Assembly: GCA_050185195.1 (NCBI GenBank)
Contig: JBFWZQ010000001.1
Coordinates: forward strand, 372,001-436,000
Reading direction: 5' to 3'
Origin: CADEFQ01 sp050185195
GTDB lineage: Bacteria; Pseudomonadota; Gammaproteobacteria; Steroidobacterales; Steroidobacteraceae
DNA: 64,000 nt
Below are positions 36,217 through 45,462 of this stretch, piece by piece; positions within the stretch are counted from its first letter, which is position 1; each line of letters begins with the position of its first letter. The notes beneath the pieces were generated by a model, which was not told where the DNA came from, ran no database searches, and was given only the letters and a program-made list of their open reading frames with translations. The translations under genes were made by a program, and so were the position numbers.

Positions 36217-38679
36217 GTGAAGTGGAACTGGTTTCGGATTGGCGCGGTCGCCGCCACCTGTGTGATCGGCGTCACACTTCTCGCCGCCCTCGGCATCGCG
36301 GGCAGCTATGTTTTCCTCGCCCCGTCGCTGCCGTCGAGCGAAGGGATGCGCGATGTCGAGCTCGCGGTGCCGCTGCGCGTCTACACCCGCGGCGGCCAGC
36401 TCGTCGCGCAGATCGGCGAACAGCGCCGCATCCCCGTCACCTACGCGGAGATCCCCGCGGTGGTCCGTAATGCGTTCCTCGCGGCGGAGGACGACCGTTT
36501 CTTTCGCCACCACGGCATCGATTACGCCGGCGTGCTGCGCGCCGCCGCGGTGAATTTCTTCACCGGCAACCGCTCGCAGGGCGCGAGCACGATCACGATG
36601 CAGGTGGCGCGCAACATGTTCCTCACGCAGAAGCGCGAGTGGCGCCGCAAGCTGCAGGAGGTGTTCCTCACCTGGCGCATGGAGCGCGAATTCACCAAGG
36701 AACAGATCCTCGCGCTGTACCTCAACGTGATCTTCTTCGGCCAGCGCTCCTATGGTGTCGCGGCGGCTGCCGAGACCTATTTCGGCAAGCCGCTCGACCA
36801 GCTCACGATCGGCGAAGCCGCGCTGCTCGCCGGCATCCCGAAGGCGCCGACCGACACCAATCCGATCGCGAACCCGCAGCGCGCGCAGGAGCGGCGCGGC
36901 TACGTCCTGCGACGCATGCACGAGCTGGGCTACATCGACGAAGCCGGCCTGAACGCCGGCAACGCGGAGCCCGTCGTCGGCAAGATGAACGCGCCGCTCA
37001 ACGATGTCGATGCGCCCTATGTCGCCGAGATGGCGCGCCTCGAACTCGTCAGTCGTTACGGGGAAGCGGCCCAGAACGCCGGTTACCGCGTGTTCACCAC
37101 CATCGACCCGCGCCTGCAGACGGCGGCGAATCGCGCGCTGCGGCTCGGGCTGCTGGAATACGACCGCCGCCGCGGCTGGCGCGGCGCCACCGCGCAGGTC
37201 GCGGTGCCGGCGGGCGCCGACGCGGCCGCGCTCGATGCACTGCTCGCGCCGTTCCAGCCGATCGGCAACCTCGACCCCGCGCTCGTCACGGCCGTCGAAG
37301 CGCGCAGCGCACGGGTGCACGTCAAGGGCGGCGGCGCGGCGACGATTCCTTGGGAGGGGCTCGCCTGGGCGCGACGCCTGACGGGCGAGGACACACGCGG
37401 CCCCGCGCCCAAGACGGCGGCCGACGTGCTCGCGCCCGGTGACGTGGTGTTCGTCGTCACGGACGGCGGGAGCGCGGCGCAACTCGTGCAGCTGCCGGAA
37501 GCGCAGGGCGCGCTCGTTGCGCTCGACCCGGACGATGGCGCCATCGCGGCCCTGATCGGCGGCTTCGACTACTACACCTACAAGTACAACCGTGCGACAC
37601 AGGCGAAACGCCAGCCCGGCTCGGGCTTCAAGCCGTTCCTGTATTCCGCCGCGCTCGAGAACGGCTTCACGCCCGCCTCGTTGATCCTCGATGCGCCGAT
37701 CGTGATGGACGACCCCGATTCCGAGACGTCGTGGCGGCCGGAGAACTCGAGCGGCGAGTTCTCGGGGCCCACTCGCCTCCGCGAAGCGCTCGTGCGCTCG
37801 CGCAACCTCGTCTCGATCCGCATCCTGCGCGACATCGGCATTCCCACCCTGGTCGACTACGCCGCGCGCTTCGGTTTCGCGCGTGCGTCGATGCCGAAGG
37901 ACCTGACACTCGCGCTCGGCACGCTGCAGGCGACGCCGCTCGAGGTCGCCACCGGCTTCGCGGCCTTCGCGAACGGCGGGTACAAGGTCGACCCCTATTT
38001 CATCGATCGCATCGAGGATGCGTCGGGCAAGGTCGTCTACCGGGCGCAGCCGAAGGAAGTGTGCGAGCTGTGCGGCGCCCCCGCGATGGGCACCGGCGAA
38101 CCGGCGCTCGATGCGCCGGACGCGCTGCAGTTCGCGGCCGCCGAGCGCGGGGGCCTTGCGCTGTTGCCGAAGGAGCGCATCGCCGAGCGCATCATCACCG
38201 CACCGAACGCCTACATCATGGACGACATCATGGCCGACGTGATCCGGCGCGGCACGGGCCGGCGCGCGAACGCACTCGGCCGGCGCGACATCGCCGGCAA
38301 GACCGGCACGACCAACGATGCGAAGGACGCCTGGTTCAACGGCTTCAATCGCGATCTCGTCGCGAGCGTGTGGGTCGGCTACGACCAGGAGCGTTCGCTC
38401 GGTGCAGGCGAGGAAGGCAGCCGCACGGCGGTGCCGATCTGGGTGCATTTCATGCGCGAAGCGCTCGCGGCGGTGCCGCAGCGCGTGCGGCCGCGGCCCG
38501 AGGGCGTGATCGAGCTGCCGATCTCCCGCGAGACCGGACAGCTCGCGACCGCGGACGACCCCGATGCGGTGCAGGAGCTGTTCATGGCGGACCACTTGCC
38601 GGGCGGCGGCAGTGGCGAGCCGGTGCCGGGCGCCATCCGGCCTGCCGCTCAGCCGGCGGACAGCGAACCGATTTTCTGA
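36217..38679 (+). CDS. mrcA: Penicillin-binding protein 1A (bifunctional transglycosylase/transpeptidase)
   Basis: About 820 aa from GTG at 36217; an ATG at 36172 in frame is the alternative. A membrane anchor lies at about residues 7-33. The GT51 domain shows AAEDDRFFRHHGID with its catalytic Glu, QGASTITMQVARN, and RKLQEVFLTWRME. An OB-like insert (about 300-430) precedes the transpeptidase domain, with SxxK in GSGFKPF, SRN, and the KTG motif in AGKTGTTND. It polymerises and crosslinks peptidoglycan. It is divergent from pilM, as in Pseudomonas-type genomes, and 2 bp separate it from the next gene. Confidence 0.95.
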   Translation: MKWNWFRIGAVAATCVIGVTLLAALGIAGSYVFLAPSLPSSEGMRDVELAVPLRVYTRGGQLVAQIGEQRRIPVTYAEIPAVVRNAFLAAEDDRFFRHHGIDYAGVLRAAAVNFFTGNRSQGASTITMQVARNMFLTQKREWRRKLQEVFLTWRMEREFTKEQILALYLNVIFFGQRSYGVAAAAETYFGKPLDQLTIGEAALLAGIPKAPTDTNPIANPQRAQERRGYVLRRMHELGYIDEAGLNAGNAEPVVGKMNAPLNDVDAPYVAEMARLELVSRYGEAAQNAGYRVFTTIDPRLQTAANRALRLGLLEYDRRRGWRGATAQVAVPAGADAAALDALLAPFQPIGNLDPALVTAVEARSARVHVKGGGAATIPWEGLAWARRLTGEDTRGPAPKTAADVLAPGDVVFVVTDGGSAAQLVQLPEAQGALVALDPDDGAIAALIGGFDYYTYKYNRATQAKRQPGSGFKPFLYSAALENGFTPASLILDAPIVMDDPDSETSWRPENSSGEFSGPTRLREALVRSRNLVSIRILRDIGIPTLVDYAARFGFARASMPKDLTLALGTLQATPLEVATGFAAFANGGYKVDPYFIDRIEDASGKVVYRAQPKEVCELCGAPAMGTGEPALDAPDALQFAAAERGGLALLPKERIAERIITAPNAYIMDDIMADVIRRGTGRRANALGRRDIAGKTGTTNDAKDAWFNGFNRDLVASVWVGYDQERSLGAGEEGSRTAVPIWVHFMREALAAVPQRVRPRPEGVIELPISRETGQLATADDPDAVQELFMADHLPGGGSGEPVPGAIRPAAQPADSEPIF

Positions 38680-38681
38680 CC

Positions 38682-39299
38682 ATGAGCAGACACCAGCCCG
38701 CCCGCGCGGAAAACCTGCGGCGCGCGATCGCGCAGGAAGCCGCGCGCATCATGGCCGAACACGGCGTGCGCGATTTCCATGCCGCAAAACGCAAGGCGGC
38801 CGAGCGTTACGGCGTGATCGATGGCGGCCTGCTGCCGAAGAACACGGAGATCGAGGAAGCGCTCGCCGGTTACCAGCGCCTGTTCGGCGGTGAATCGCAC
38901 GTGCAATCGTTGCAGTCGCAGCGTGCGGCCGCGCTCGAGGCGATGCAGTGGCTCGCGGAATTCCAGCCGCGCCTCGTGGGCCCGGTGCTCGCAGGCACCG
39001 CCACGGAACATGTCGACGTGCAGCTGCACCTGTTCGCCGATCGGGCCGAGGCCGTCACCCTCAAGCTGATGGACCATGGCATGGCACACGAGGTCGGCGA
39101 GCGGCGCGTGAAGCTGAATGCGGAACGCATCATCGCGTATCCGACCGTGCGCTTCGAAATGAGCGGCGAACCGATCGAGGCCGTGGTGTTTGCGCGCGAC
39201 GGCATCCGCCAGGCGCCGGTCAGCCCCGTGGACGGCAAGCCGATGCGGCGTGCGGACGCCGCCGAAGTCGAGGCGCTGCTCCTGGCCCCTGGCCCGTAG
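38682..39299 (+). CDS. Conserved hypothetical protein
   Basis: 205 aa from ATG at 38682, directly after mrcA. The N-terminal about 75 residues are helical and basic (ENLRRAIAQEAARIMAEHGV, DFHAAKRKAAERYGV); the C-terminal part is predicted beta-rich (ATEHVDVQLHLFADRAEAVT, VRFEMSGEPIEAVVFARDG). No signal peptide or membrane segment. The repeated EHG...DFHAAKRKAAER motif recalls uncharacterised proteins linked to nucleotidyltransferase-like families, but I do not recognise the family reliably. It ends convergently 3 bp from gltA. Confidence 0.75.
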   Translation: MSRHQPARAENLRRAIAQEAARIMAEHGVRDFHAAKRKAAERYGVIDGGLLPKNTEIEEALAGYQRLFGGESHVQSLQSQRAAALEAMQWLAEFQPRLVGPVLAGTATEHVDVQLHLFADRAEAVTLKLMDHGMAHEVGERRVKLNAERIIAYPTVRFEMSGEPIEAVVFARDGIRQAPVSPVDGKPMRRADAAEVEALLLAPGP

Positions 39300-39302
39300 C
39301 GC

Positions 39303-40598
39303 TCAGCGCTTCGCGATGTCGGTGTATTCCCGCGGACCCGACCCGGTGTAGAGCTGCCGCGGGCGACCGATCTTGTAGCCCGGATCCGAGATCATCTCCT
39401 GCCAGTGCGCGACCCAGCCCGCGGTGCGCGCGACGGCGAACATCACCGTGAACATCGAGCGCGGGATGCCGAGCGCGCTGTAGATGATGCCCGAGTAGAA
39501 ATCGACGTTCGGGTAGAGCTTGCGCGAGATGAAGTAATCGTCCTTCAGCGCGATCTCCTCGAGGCGCTCGCCGAGCTCGAGCAGCGGATTGTCGCCGCGG
39601 CCCATCTTCGCGAGCACCTTGTGGCACATCTCGCGGATGATCTTCGCGCGCGGGTCGAAGTTCTTGTACACGCGATGGCCGAAGCCCATCAGGCGCACGT
39701 TCGAGGTCTTGTCCTTCACCTTCGCGAGGAACTTCGGGATGTTGTCGGCGGTGCCGATCGACTCCAGCATCTCGAGCACCGCTTCATTCGCGCCGCCGTG
39801 CGCCGGGCCCCAGAGGGCCGACACGCCCGCCGAGATCGCCGCGTACGGATTTGCACCCGTCGATCCCGCGAGGCGCACCGTGGAGGTGCTCGCGTTCTGC
39901 TCGTGGTCCGCGTGCAGGATCAGCAGCAGGTCGAGCGCCTGCGCGGCGAGCGGATCGACGTCGTAGGGCTCGCAGGGCACCGCGTAGAACATGTGCAGCA
40001 GGTTCGCGCAGTAGTCGAGGTCGTTGCGCGGGTAGACGAACGGCTGGCCGAGCGAGTGCTTGTAGGCGGCGGCCGAGATCGTCGGCAGCTTCGCGATGAT
40101 CCGGTGCGCGAAGATCTCGCGGTGGCGCGGATTATTGATGTCCATCGAGTCGTGGTAGAACGCCGACATCGACGCGACGATGCCCGACACCATGGCCATC
40201 GGGTGCGCATTGAAGTGAAAGCCGTTGAACATGCGCAGCAACGACTCGTTGATCATCGTGTGCCGCGAGATGTTGGCCGTGAACTCGGCGAGCTGCTTCT
40301 TGTCGGGCAGCTCGCCGTTCAGCAGCAGGTAGGCCACCTCGATGAACGAGCTTTTCTCCGCGAGCTGCTCGATCGGGTAGCCGCGATACAGCAGCACGCC
40401 CTTGTCGCCATCGATGTAGGTGATGCGGCTCTCGGTGCTCGCGGTCGCCATGAACCCGGGGTCGAACGTGAACACGCCGTGGTCCCGGTTGAGGGCGGCG
40501 ATGTCGAGGACATCGGGGCCGATGGTGCCCGAACGGACCGGCAGCGTGGATTTCTTGCCGGTGGCGGAATCGATGAGTTCAAAATTCTTGCTGGGCAT
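39303..40598 (-). CDS. gltA: Citrate synthase (type I hexameric)
   Basis: 431 aa, close to the E. coli GltA length. Catalytic residues are visible: His in LILHADHEQNAST, His in LWGPAHGGANEAV, and Asp in the FYSGIIYSALG region (NVDFYSG). MGFGHRVYKNFDPRAK is the CoA-binding loop. It condenses oxaloacetate and acetyl-CoA, the entry to the TCA cycle. ATG at 40598 was chosen; a GTG lies two codons upstream. Confidence 0.96.
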   Translation of the reverse strand: MPSKNFELIDSATGKKSTLPVRSGTIGPDVLDIAALNRDHGVFTFDPGFMATASTESRITYIDGDKGVLLYRGYPIEQLAEKSSFIEVAYLLLNGELPDKKQLAEFTANISRHTMINESLLRMFNGFHFNAHPMAMVSGIVASMSAFYHDSMDINNPRHREIFAHRIIAKLPTISAAAYKHSLGQPFVYPRNDLDYCANLLHMFYAVPCEPYDVDPLAAQALDLLLILHADHEQNASTSTVRLAGSTGANPYAAISAGVSALWGPAHGGANEAVLEMLESIGTADNIPKFLAKVKDKTSNVRLMGFGHRVYKNFDPRAKIIREMCHKVLAKMGRGDNPLLELGERLEEIALKDDYFISRKLYPNVDFYSGIIYSALGIPRSMFTVMFAVARTAGWVAHWQEMISDPGYKIGRPRQLYTGSGPREYTDIAKR

Positions 40599-40719
40599 GC
40601 GCACGATCCAGGCTGCGCCCGTCGCGGACGTGCAACGGGGGACCGCGAGGATTCCATGGCACGGCGCCGGAAGCAAGGCGAGAAAGCCGCAGGCGCCGCC
40701 CGGTGGCGCCGCTGCGGAA

Positions 40720-42189
40720 CTACTGCACGACCTTGAACAGCTGGCCGAACTGCGGCACTTTGTCGGGATAGAGCCCGTTCATCAGCTCGAGCTCCTCGAG
40801 CTGGTATTTCTCGACTGGAATATCGCGCGCGTAGTCCGCGAGCGAGGTCTTGCCGTCATAAGGCACGACCGCGATCCGGTAGGGCTCGGCGAGCGGGAAC
40901 TCCGCGGGCTTGAGATTGCGCATGGTGGCGGCCACCGACATGATGACGCCGTCGGCCTCGGGTCGTGAATTCACCGATGCGCGGCTCGCGCCGGCGATGA
41001 TGAAAGCGCTGCCGCCGCGATAGAACACGAGCCAGCGCACGGGCCCCCGGCCACCGTCGAGCGGCGAACCGTCCCGCGTGACCACCGAATAGCCTTCCAT
41101 GTCGTGCGACTCGAGAGCCTCGCCGAGCAGCACCGATTTGCCCTTGAGCTGCGTCAGCAGGAACTCGCGCGGTGACTTCGAGGGCGGTCGCGGCTCGACC
41201 GTGACCTGCATCACGCTGTCCTTGCTGCGCGTGTACGCGAGGATCCGGTCGCGCAGGTTGTCGACGGTCCAGCCGCGCGGGAACGCCATCGTGATGCTCA
41301 TGTCCGCATGGTAGAAGCGGTTGTCGCGCACGATGCCTTGCGCGCGGCTCGAGCCGTAGGGCAGGCCGTCGAGGTTGCGCAGGAAGATGTTGCGGTTGTC
41401 GATCCAGCCGCCCTCGGGCTCGGTGGTGATACGCGCGGCACCCTTGGCCGCCTGCACCGTGCGCGCATCGGGCGCGGGGTGCGAGGAGAACACGCCGTGG
41501 TAGATCCGCGGCTCGCGCCCTTCCTGGCGCGCACGAGCGAGTTCGAAGCGCTCCTGATCCTTGAACACCTTGAACACTTCGGCCATCGCTTCGGGTCGAT
41601 AGCCCGCCCTCGTCGCGAAGCCGAGGCCGAGCCGGTCGGCCTCCATCTCGTTTTCGCGCCCGTAACCCTGCACCCAGGCACCTGCGCCGAGATTGGCGAG
41701 CTGGCCGATGGCGCCGGAGCCCGTCGCGAGCGTCGCGCCGATCGCGAGGATGTTCGCGAGCAAGCCCTGCGTGCGCCGCTTCTGCGGATGCTTCGCGGTG
41801 ACATGGGCGATCTCGTGGCCCAGTATGGTCGCGAGCTCGGCCTCATCTTCGAGATAGCCCAGCAGGCCACGGTGGATGTAGATGTAGCAGCAGCCCGTGG
41901 TGAACGCATTGATCGAATCGTCGTCGAGGACGAAGAACTTGAATTCGGTGTCCGGCCAGTCGCTGTGGCGCGCGACGCGGGTGCCGACTTCATTGACGTA
42001 GTCCTGCATCGCCTGGTCTTCGTAGAGACCGTAGAACTTCAGGATCTCGGCGTGCGCCTTGCGCGAGGACTCGCTCTCGGCGTGCTGCTCCGCCGCCGGA
42101 ACATCCAGCGGGACGAAGGCTGCTGCGAAGAACGCGAGCGCGACGAGGGTGCGTAGCATGCGAAACGCCCGTTTGGGGAAGGGTCCCAT
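40720..42189 (-). CDS. M48 family metalloprotease (BepA-like)
   Basis: About 489 aa from ATG at 42189; another ATG at 42159 is possible. The signal peptide follows KRAFRMLRTLVALAFFAAAF. The zinc motif is HEIAH with a downstream glutamate in NEMEADRLG; GCCYIYIHRGLLGYLEDEAE precedes it. The C-terminal region ends in a LysM-like ELELMNGLYPDKVPQFGQLF. Such periplasmic proteases check outer-membrane proteins. No TPR region like that of BepA is clear, so the family assignment stops at M48. Confidence 0.9.
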   Translation of the reverse strand: MGPFPKRAFRMLRTLVALAFFAAAFVPLDVPAAEQHAESESSRKAHAEILKFYGLYEDQAMQDYVNEVGTRVARHSDWPDTEFKFFVLDDDSINAFTTGCCYIYIHRGLLGYLEDEAELATILGHEIAHVTAKHPQKRRTQGLLANILAIGATLATGSGAIGQLANLGAGAWVQGYGRENEMEADRLGLGFATRAGYRPEAMAEVFKVFKDQERFELARARQEGREPRIYHGVFSSHPAPDARTVQAAKGAARITTEPEGGWIDNRNIFLRNLDGLPYGSSRAQGIVRDNRFYHADMSITMAFPRGWTVDNLRDRILAYTRSKDSVMQVTVEPRPPSKSPREFLLTQLKGKSVLLGEALESHDMEGYSVVTRDGSPLDGGRGPVRWLVFYRGGSAFIIAGASRASVNSRPEADGVIMSVAATMRNLKPAEFPLAEPYRIAVVPYDGKTSLADYARDIPVEKYQLEELELMNGLYPDKVPQFGQLFKVVQ

Positions 42190-42371
42190 ATTGCTACGAT
42201 CGCGCGGAGACGGGGGCGGTTCCGTGCAAAGGGCTGCGGGCAAGAGGGCCAAGGGCCCTAGGCTACGGGCTGCGGGCCAGACCGTTGGCTACGCTTTCTG
42301 GCCCGTTGCGCGTAGCCCGTCGCGCGCGGCAGCGCAGCGCAGCGCGCGGCGGTAGCCGCGCCGCCCGTCGC

Positions 42372-42394
42372 GCGCACGGCCTGCGGCCGTGCGC
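42372..42394 (-). terminator. Hairpin directly after rpmE stop
   Basis: GCGCACGGCC-tgc-GGCCGTGCGC is a perfect 10-bp stem beginning one base after the rpmE stop codon. No U-run follows on the minus strand (gcgacgggcgg), so it may act as a stabilising or Rho-assisted structure rather than an intrinsic terminator. Confidence 0.5.
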
Positions 42395-42395
42395 C

Positions 42396-42608
42396 TCAGC
42401 GCGCTGCGGCGGTCGCGTACTTCTTGCGGAACTTGTCGACGCGGCCGGCGGTGTCGACGATCTTCTGCTTGCCCGTATAGAACGGGTGGCAGCTCGAGCA
42501 CACTTCGACCTGCAGGTCGTGACCGAGCGTCGACCGCGTCTTGAACGTGTTGCCGCAGGTGCAGCTCACGTTGATTTCAGCGTAGTTCGGGTGCGTGTCG
42601 GCTTTCAT
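42396..42608 (-). CDS. rpmE: 50S ribosomal protein L31
   Basis: 70 aa from ATG at 42608 (MKADTHPNYAEINV). The zinc-ligand cysteines of the C-plus L31 type are present: CTC near residues 16-18 and CSSC near 37-40, followed by HPFYTGKQKIVDTAGRVDKF. It is a component of the large ribosomal subunit linking to the small-subunit head. A zinc-binding form suggests the genome may carry a C-minus paralogue elsewhere; none is visible here. Confidence 0.95.
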   Translation of the reverse strand: MKADTHPNYAEINVSCTCGNTFKTRSTLGHDLQVEVCSSCHPFYTGKQKIVDTAGRVDKFRKKYATAAAR

Positions 42609-42738
42609 GATCGTGCTCGCGGCCGGAATCGTCCGGCCCAAAAGGGCGCGCAGTTTAGCGGTGTGGGCCCGCCCCCTCAAGTACCCCGGGCGCCGTTGCG
42701 ACCCGGGGTCCGTGCGAGGCCCTCACGGAGGCGGCGCC

Positions 42739-42773
42739 TTATCCACAGAACGTGTGGATAACTTTGTGGGTAT
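42739..42773. promoter_or_regulatory. Inverted pair of perfect DnaA boxes plus a weak third box
   Basis: TTATCCACA (42739-42747) and TGTGGATAA (42753-42761) are both exact matches to the high-affinity E. coli DnaA box, facing each other across gaacg. A degenerate box, TGTGGGTAT (42765-42773, two mismatches), follows in the orientation of the second. The site is about 130 bp upstream of rpmE, and an AT-richer stretch (42780-42950) runs to the end of hemW. It could be a DnaA-titration or reactivation site, or a regulatory site; there is no dnaA, dnaN or gyrB in the window. The rest of this 372-bp gap holds the hemW terminator and nothing else clear. Confidence 0.62.
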
Positions 42774-42954
42774 CCCTCGATGCGTTTCCGAGATTCTGCA
42801 GCCAGATCGCATTTCTGCAGACTTGGTCAAAAAATGACCACCCCATTTCAGCTTATAAAATCAACATGTTACGAGCATCATGTAGAGCGGTTTGGGTGCT
42901 ATAGGACGTAATGTGCTCATTTGTGGTGGCACAGCACGCCGGCTGTGAATAAAA

Positions 42955-42973
42955 CCCGCGACCGTTTGGCGGG
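42955..42973 (-). terminator. Intrinsic terminator after hemW
   Basis: On the minus strand, CCCGC-caaacggtc-GCGGG forms a 5-bp stem 8 bp after the hemW stop and is followed directly by ttttatt. It probably ends the PP2C-rph-rdgB-hemW transcript. Confidence 0.6.
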
Positions 42974-42980
42974 AAAGCAC

Positions 42981-44141
42981 CTAACCTGCTGCCCCGGCTC
43001 GCGATTCCGGCAGGAATTCGAGCAGCAGCTCGTTCAGGAAATCGAGGCCGCGGCGAGTCGGCCGGCAATTCGCGGTGGATCGTTCGACCAGGCCGCGGGC
43101 GGCCAGGTCCTCCAGCCGCCCCTCGATCGCGGCCCAGGCGACGGCCGTGCGGCGCTCGAACAGCGCGGGCGCAAATCCGTCGACCAGGCGCAGCGCGTTC
43201 ATCAGGAATTCGAAGGGCCGGTCGGCCTGCACCACCTCGCGCGACTCCGGGAGCGCGTGGGCGGCGGCCATGTAACGACGGGGCTCGCGCGGTCGCGTCG
43301 TGCGAACGATGCGCTGCGCGCCGGCATCGCTGCGCTTGCCATGGGCGCCGGCGCCGATGCCGAGGTAGTCGCCGAACTCCCAGTAGTTGAGGTTGTGGCG
43401 ACAGCGCCTGCCCTCACGCGCGTAGGCCGACACCTCGTAGCGGCGGTAGCCGCGCGCCTCGAGGCGTTCGAGGCAGGCATCGAGCATGGCGTGGGCCGCA
43501 TCGTCACCGGGCAACGCGGGCGGGCGGGCCGCGAACAGCGTGCCGGGCTCGAGCGTGAGCTGGTACTGGGACAGGTGCGCCGGCGCGAGCGCGAGCGCCG
43601 CATCGAGGTCGGCCAAGGCGCCCCCGACCGACTGTCCGGGCAGCGCATACATCAGGTCGAGGTTGAAGTTGTCGAGCCCGGCCGCGTGCAACTCCTCCGC
43701 CGCGCGGCGGGTTTCCGCCGGCGAATGGATGCGGCCGAGTGTCTTCAGGGTCGCGGTGTCGAAACTCTGCGCGCCGAGGGAGACACGATTGACGCCCGCG
43801 TCCCGATAGCCCGCGAACCGGCCTCGCTCGATGGTGCCGGGGTTGGCTTCGAGCGTGACCTCGACATCAGGCGCAAACGGCAGCAGCCGGCGCGCGGTCC
43901 CGAGGACCTGCGCGATCGCCTCCGGGGAGAACAGGCTCGGCGTCCCGCCGCCGAGGAACACGCTCACGACCGGCCTGTCGGCAACGTGCGGGGCCTGGGC
44001 CTCGAGGTCCGCGGTGAGCGCGGCAAGGTAGCGATCGGCGGGCAACTCGCCCTGCACGGCGTGCGAATTGAAGTCGCAGTAGGGGCACTTGCTGACGCAC
44101 CACGGGAAGTGCACGTACAGCGCGAGCGGCGGTGCGTTCAT
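42981..44141 (-). CDS. hemW: Radical SAM haem chaperone HemW
   Basis: 386 aa from ATG at 44141. The radical-SAM motif is CVSKCPYC followed by DF, without the fourth cysteine found in true coproporphyrinogen dehydrogenase HemN, which fits HemW. VFLGGGTPSLF, TLEANPGTIERGRF, NRVSLGAQSFD and LDLMYALPGQ follow in family order, and the C-terminal HemN_C-like domain has NYWEFGDYLGIGAGAHG. HemW is thought to insert haem. Its ATG overlaps the rdgB stop (ATGA). Confidence 0.92.
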   Translation of the reverse strand: MNAPPLALYVHFPWCVSKCPYCDFNSHAVQGELPADRYLAALTADLEAQAPHVADRPVVSVFLGGGTPSLFSPEAIAQVLGTARRLLPFAPDVEVTLEANPGTIERGRFAGYRDAGVNRVSLGAQSFDTATLKTLGRIHSPAETRRAAEELHAAGLDNFNLDLMYALPGQSVGGALADLDAALALAPAHLSQYQLTLEPGTLFAARPPALPGDDAAHAMLDACLERLEARGYRRYEVSAYAREGRRCRHNLNYWEFGDYLGIGAGAHGKRSDAGAQRIVRTTRPREPRRYMAAAHALPESREVVQADRPFEFLMNALRLVDGFAPALFERRTAVAWAAIEGRLEDLAARGLVERSTANCRPTRRGLDFLNELLLEFLPESRAGAAG

Positions 44142-44725
44142 CGGGGCCAACGCGCCACCAGAGCATGCAAGGCGGCGCCCCGATGGCTGACCGCATTCTT
44201 GTCGGCCGGCGCAAGTTCCGCCGCGGTGCCGGCACCCCCGAGGGGCTCGAACACCGGGTCATAACCGAACCCGCCCTGACCGCGGGGCACGAGGGCGATG
44301 CGCCCTTCCCAGACGCCTTCTCCGATGACCGGGCTCAGATCATCGGGGCTGAATACCAACACAATCGTGGCACGGAAGCGGGCAGATCGTTTCTCATATG
44401 GAACGTCCCGCAGCGCCGCCAGAAGCTTTGCGGTGTTTGCGCCGGCATCGGCGGTCTCGCCCGCATAGCGCGCCGAGTAGACGCCGGGTGCACCGTCGAG
44501 CGCATCGACCTCGAGACCCGAGTCATCTGCCAGCGCGGGCAGTTGCGCGAGCCGTGCGGCGTGGCGCGCCTTGATCAGGGCGTTCTCGAGGAAGGTCGTG
44601 CCGGTCTCGGGCGGCGACTCGATGCCGAACGCCGATTGCGGCGCGAGCTGCACGCCAAGGGGCGCGAGGAGGGCAGCGAACTCGCCGAGCTTGCCCCGGT
44701 TGCCGGTCGCGACGACAACTTTCAT
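44138..44725 (-). CDS. rdgB: Non-canonical purine NTP pyrophosphatase (RdgB/HAM1)
   Basis: 195 aa. VVVATGNRGKLGEF is the substrate loop; LADDSGLEVDALDGAPGVYS, FEPLG and DKNAVSHRGAAL match HAM1 proteins, which hydrolyse ITP, dITP and XTP to monophosphates. It sits between rph and hemW, a common order in proteobacteria, with 11 bp to rph. Confidence 0.95.
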   Translation of the reverse strand: MKVVVATGNRGKLGEFAALLAPLGVQLAPQSAFGIESPPETGTTFLENALIKARHAARLAQLPALADDSGLEVDALDGAPGVYSARYAGETADAGANTAKLLAALRDVPYEKRSARFRATIVLVFSPDDLSPVIGEGVWEGRIALVPRGQGGFGYDPVFEPLGGAGTAAELAPADKNAVSHRGAALHALVARWPR

Positions 44726-44736
44726 GGGGCGCCCCG

Positions 44737-45462
44737 TCAATCGGCGGCGAGCGCCTGCGCCTGCAGCGCGAAGAGCGTCGCCGTGCCACCCACGGCCAGG
44801 TCGAGCAACTGGTCGAGCTCGTGGCGACGGAAGGCGTGGCCTTCGGCCGTCCCCTGCACCTCGACGAAGCCGCCGCCGCTTTGCATCACCACGTTCATGT
44901 CGGTCTCGGCGCCCGAGTCCTCGCGGTAGTCGAGGTCGAGCACGGGCGTGCCGTTCACGATCCCGACGGAGACGGCGGCCACCTGCCCATGGAGCGGGGG
45001 CGCCGCCAAGGCGCCCCGTTTCACCAGCGCCCGGCAGGCGTCCGCGAGCGCGACGTAGCCCCCCGTGATCGACGCGGTGCGCGTGCCGCCGTCGGCCTGC
45101 AGCACGTCGCAGTCGAGGGTCACGGTGCGCTCGCCGAGCGCCTCGAGGTCGATGACGGCGCGCAGGCTGCGGCCGATGAGCCGCTGGATCTCCTGCGTGC
45201 GCCCGGTCTGCTTGCCGCGCGCGGCCTCGCGCGCGCTGCGCGTGTGCGTCGCGCGCGGCAGCATGCCGTATTCGGCCGTCACCCAGCCCTGGCCCTTGCC
45301 GCGCAGGAACCCCGGCACGCCGTCCTCGATGCTCGCGGTGCACAGCACCCGCGTCGCGCCGAACTCGACCAGCACGGAGCCTTCCGCATAGCGCGTGAAG
45401 CGACGCGTGAAGCGCACCTCGCGCAGGGCGTCGGGCGCGCGCCCGTCCGCGCGGGCGCTCAT
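44737..45462 (-). CDS. rph: Ribonuclease PH
   Basis: 241 aa, standard length. It shows RPHL-like N-terminal residues (LREVRFTRRF), phosphate and catalytic region VTAEYGMLPRATHTRSAREA, GRTQEIQRLIGRSLRAV, and LDCDVLQADGGTRTASITGG. It trims the 3' end of tRNA phosphorolytically. Its ATG overlaps the PP2C stop (ATGA). Confidence 0.95.
   Translation of the reverse strand: MSARADGRAPDALREVRFTRRFTRYAEGSVLVEFGATRVLCTASIEDGVPGFLRGKGQGWVTAEYGMLPRATHTRSAREAARGKQTGRTQEIQRLIGRSLRAVIDLEALGERTVTLDCDVLQADGGTRTASITGGYVALADACRALVKRGALAAPPLHGQVAAVSVGIVNGTPVLDLDYREDSGAETDMNVVMQSGGGFVEVQGTAEGHAFRRHELDQLLDLAVGGTATLFALQAQALAAD

Noticed and set aside
42190..42395. Repetitive GC-rich stretch between the M48 gene and rpmE as a mobile element
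   Set aside because: It has short ggcta/tagcc and gcgc repeats but no terminal repeats or transposase; only the hairpin after rpmE is supported.
42739..42980. Chromosomal origin of replication
   Set aside because: Only two strong boxes and one weak box, with no dnaA, dnaN, gyrB or mnmG nearby; treated as a DnaA-binding site only.
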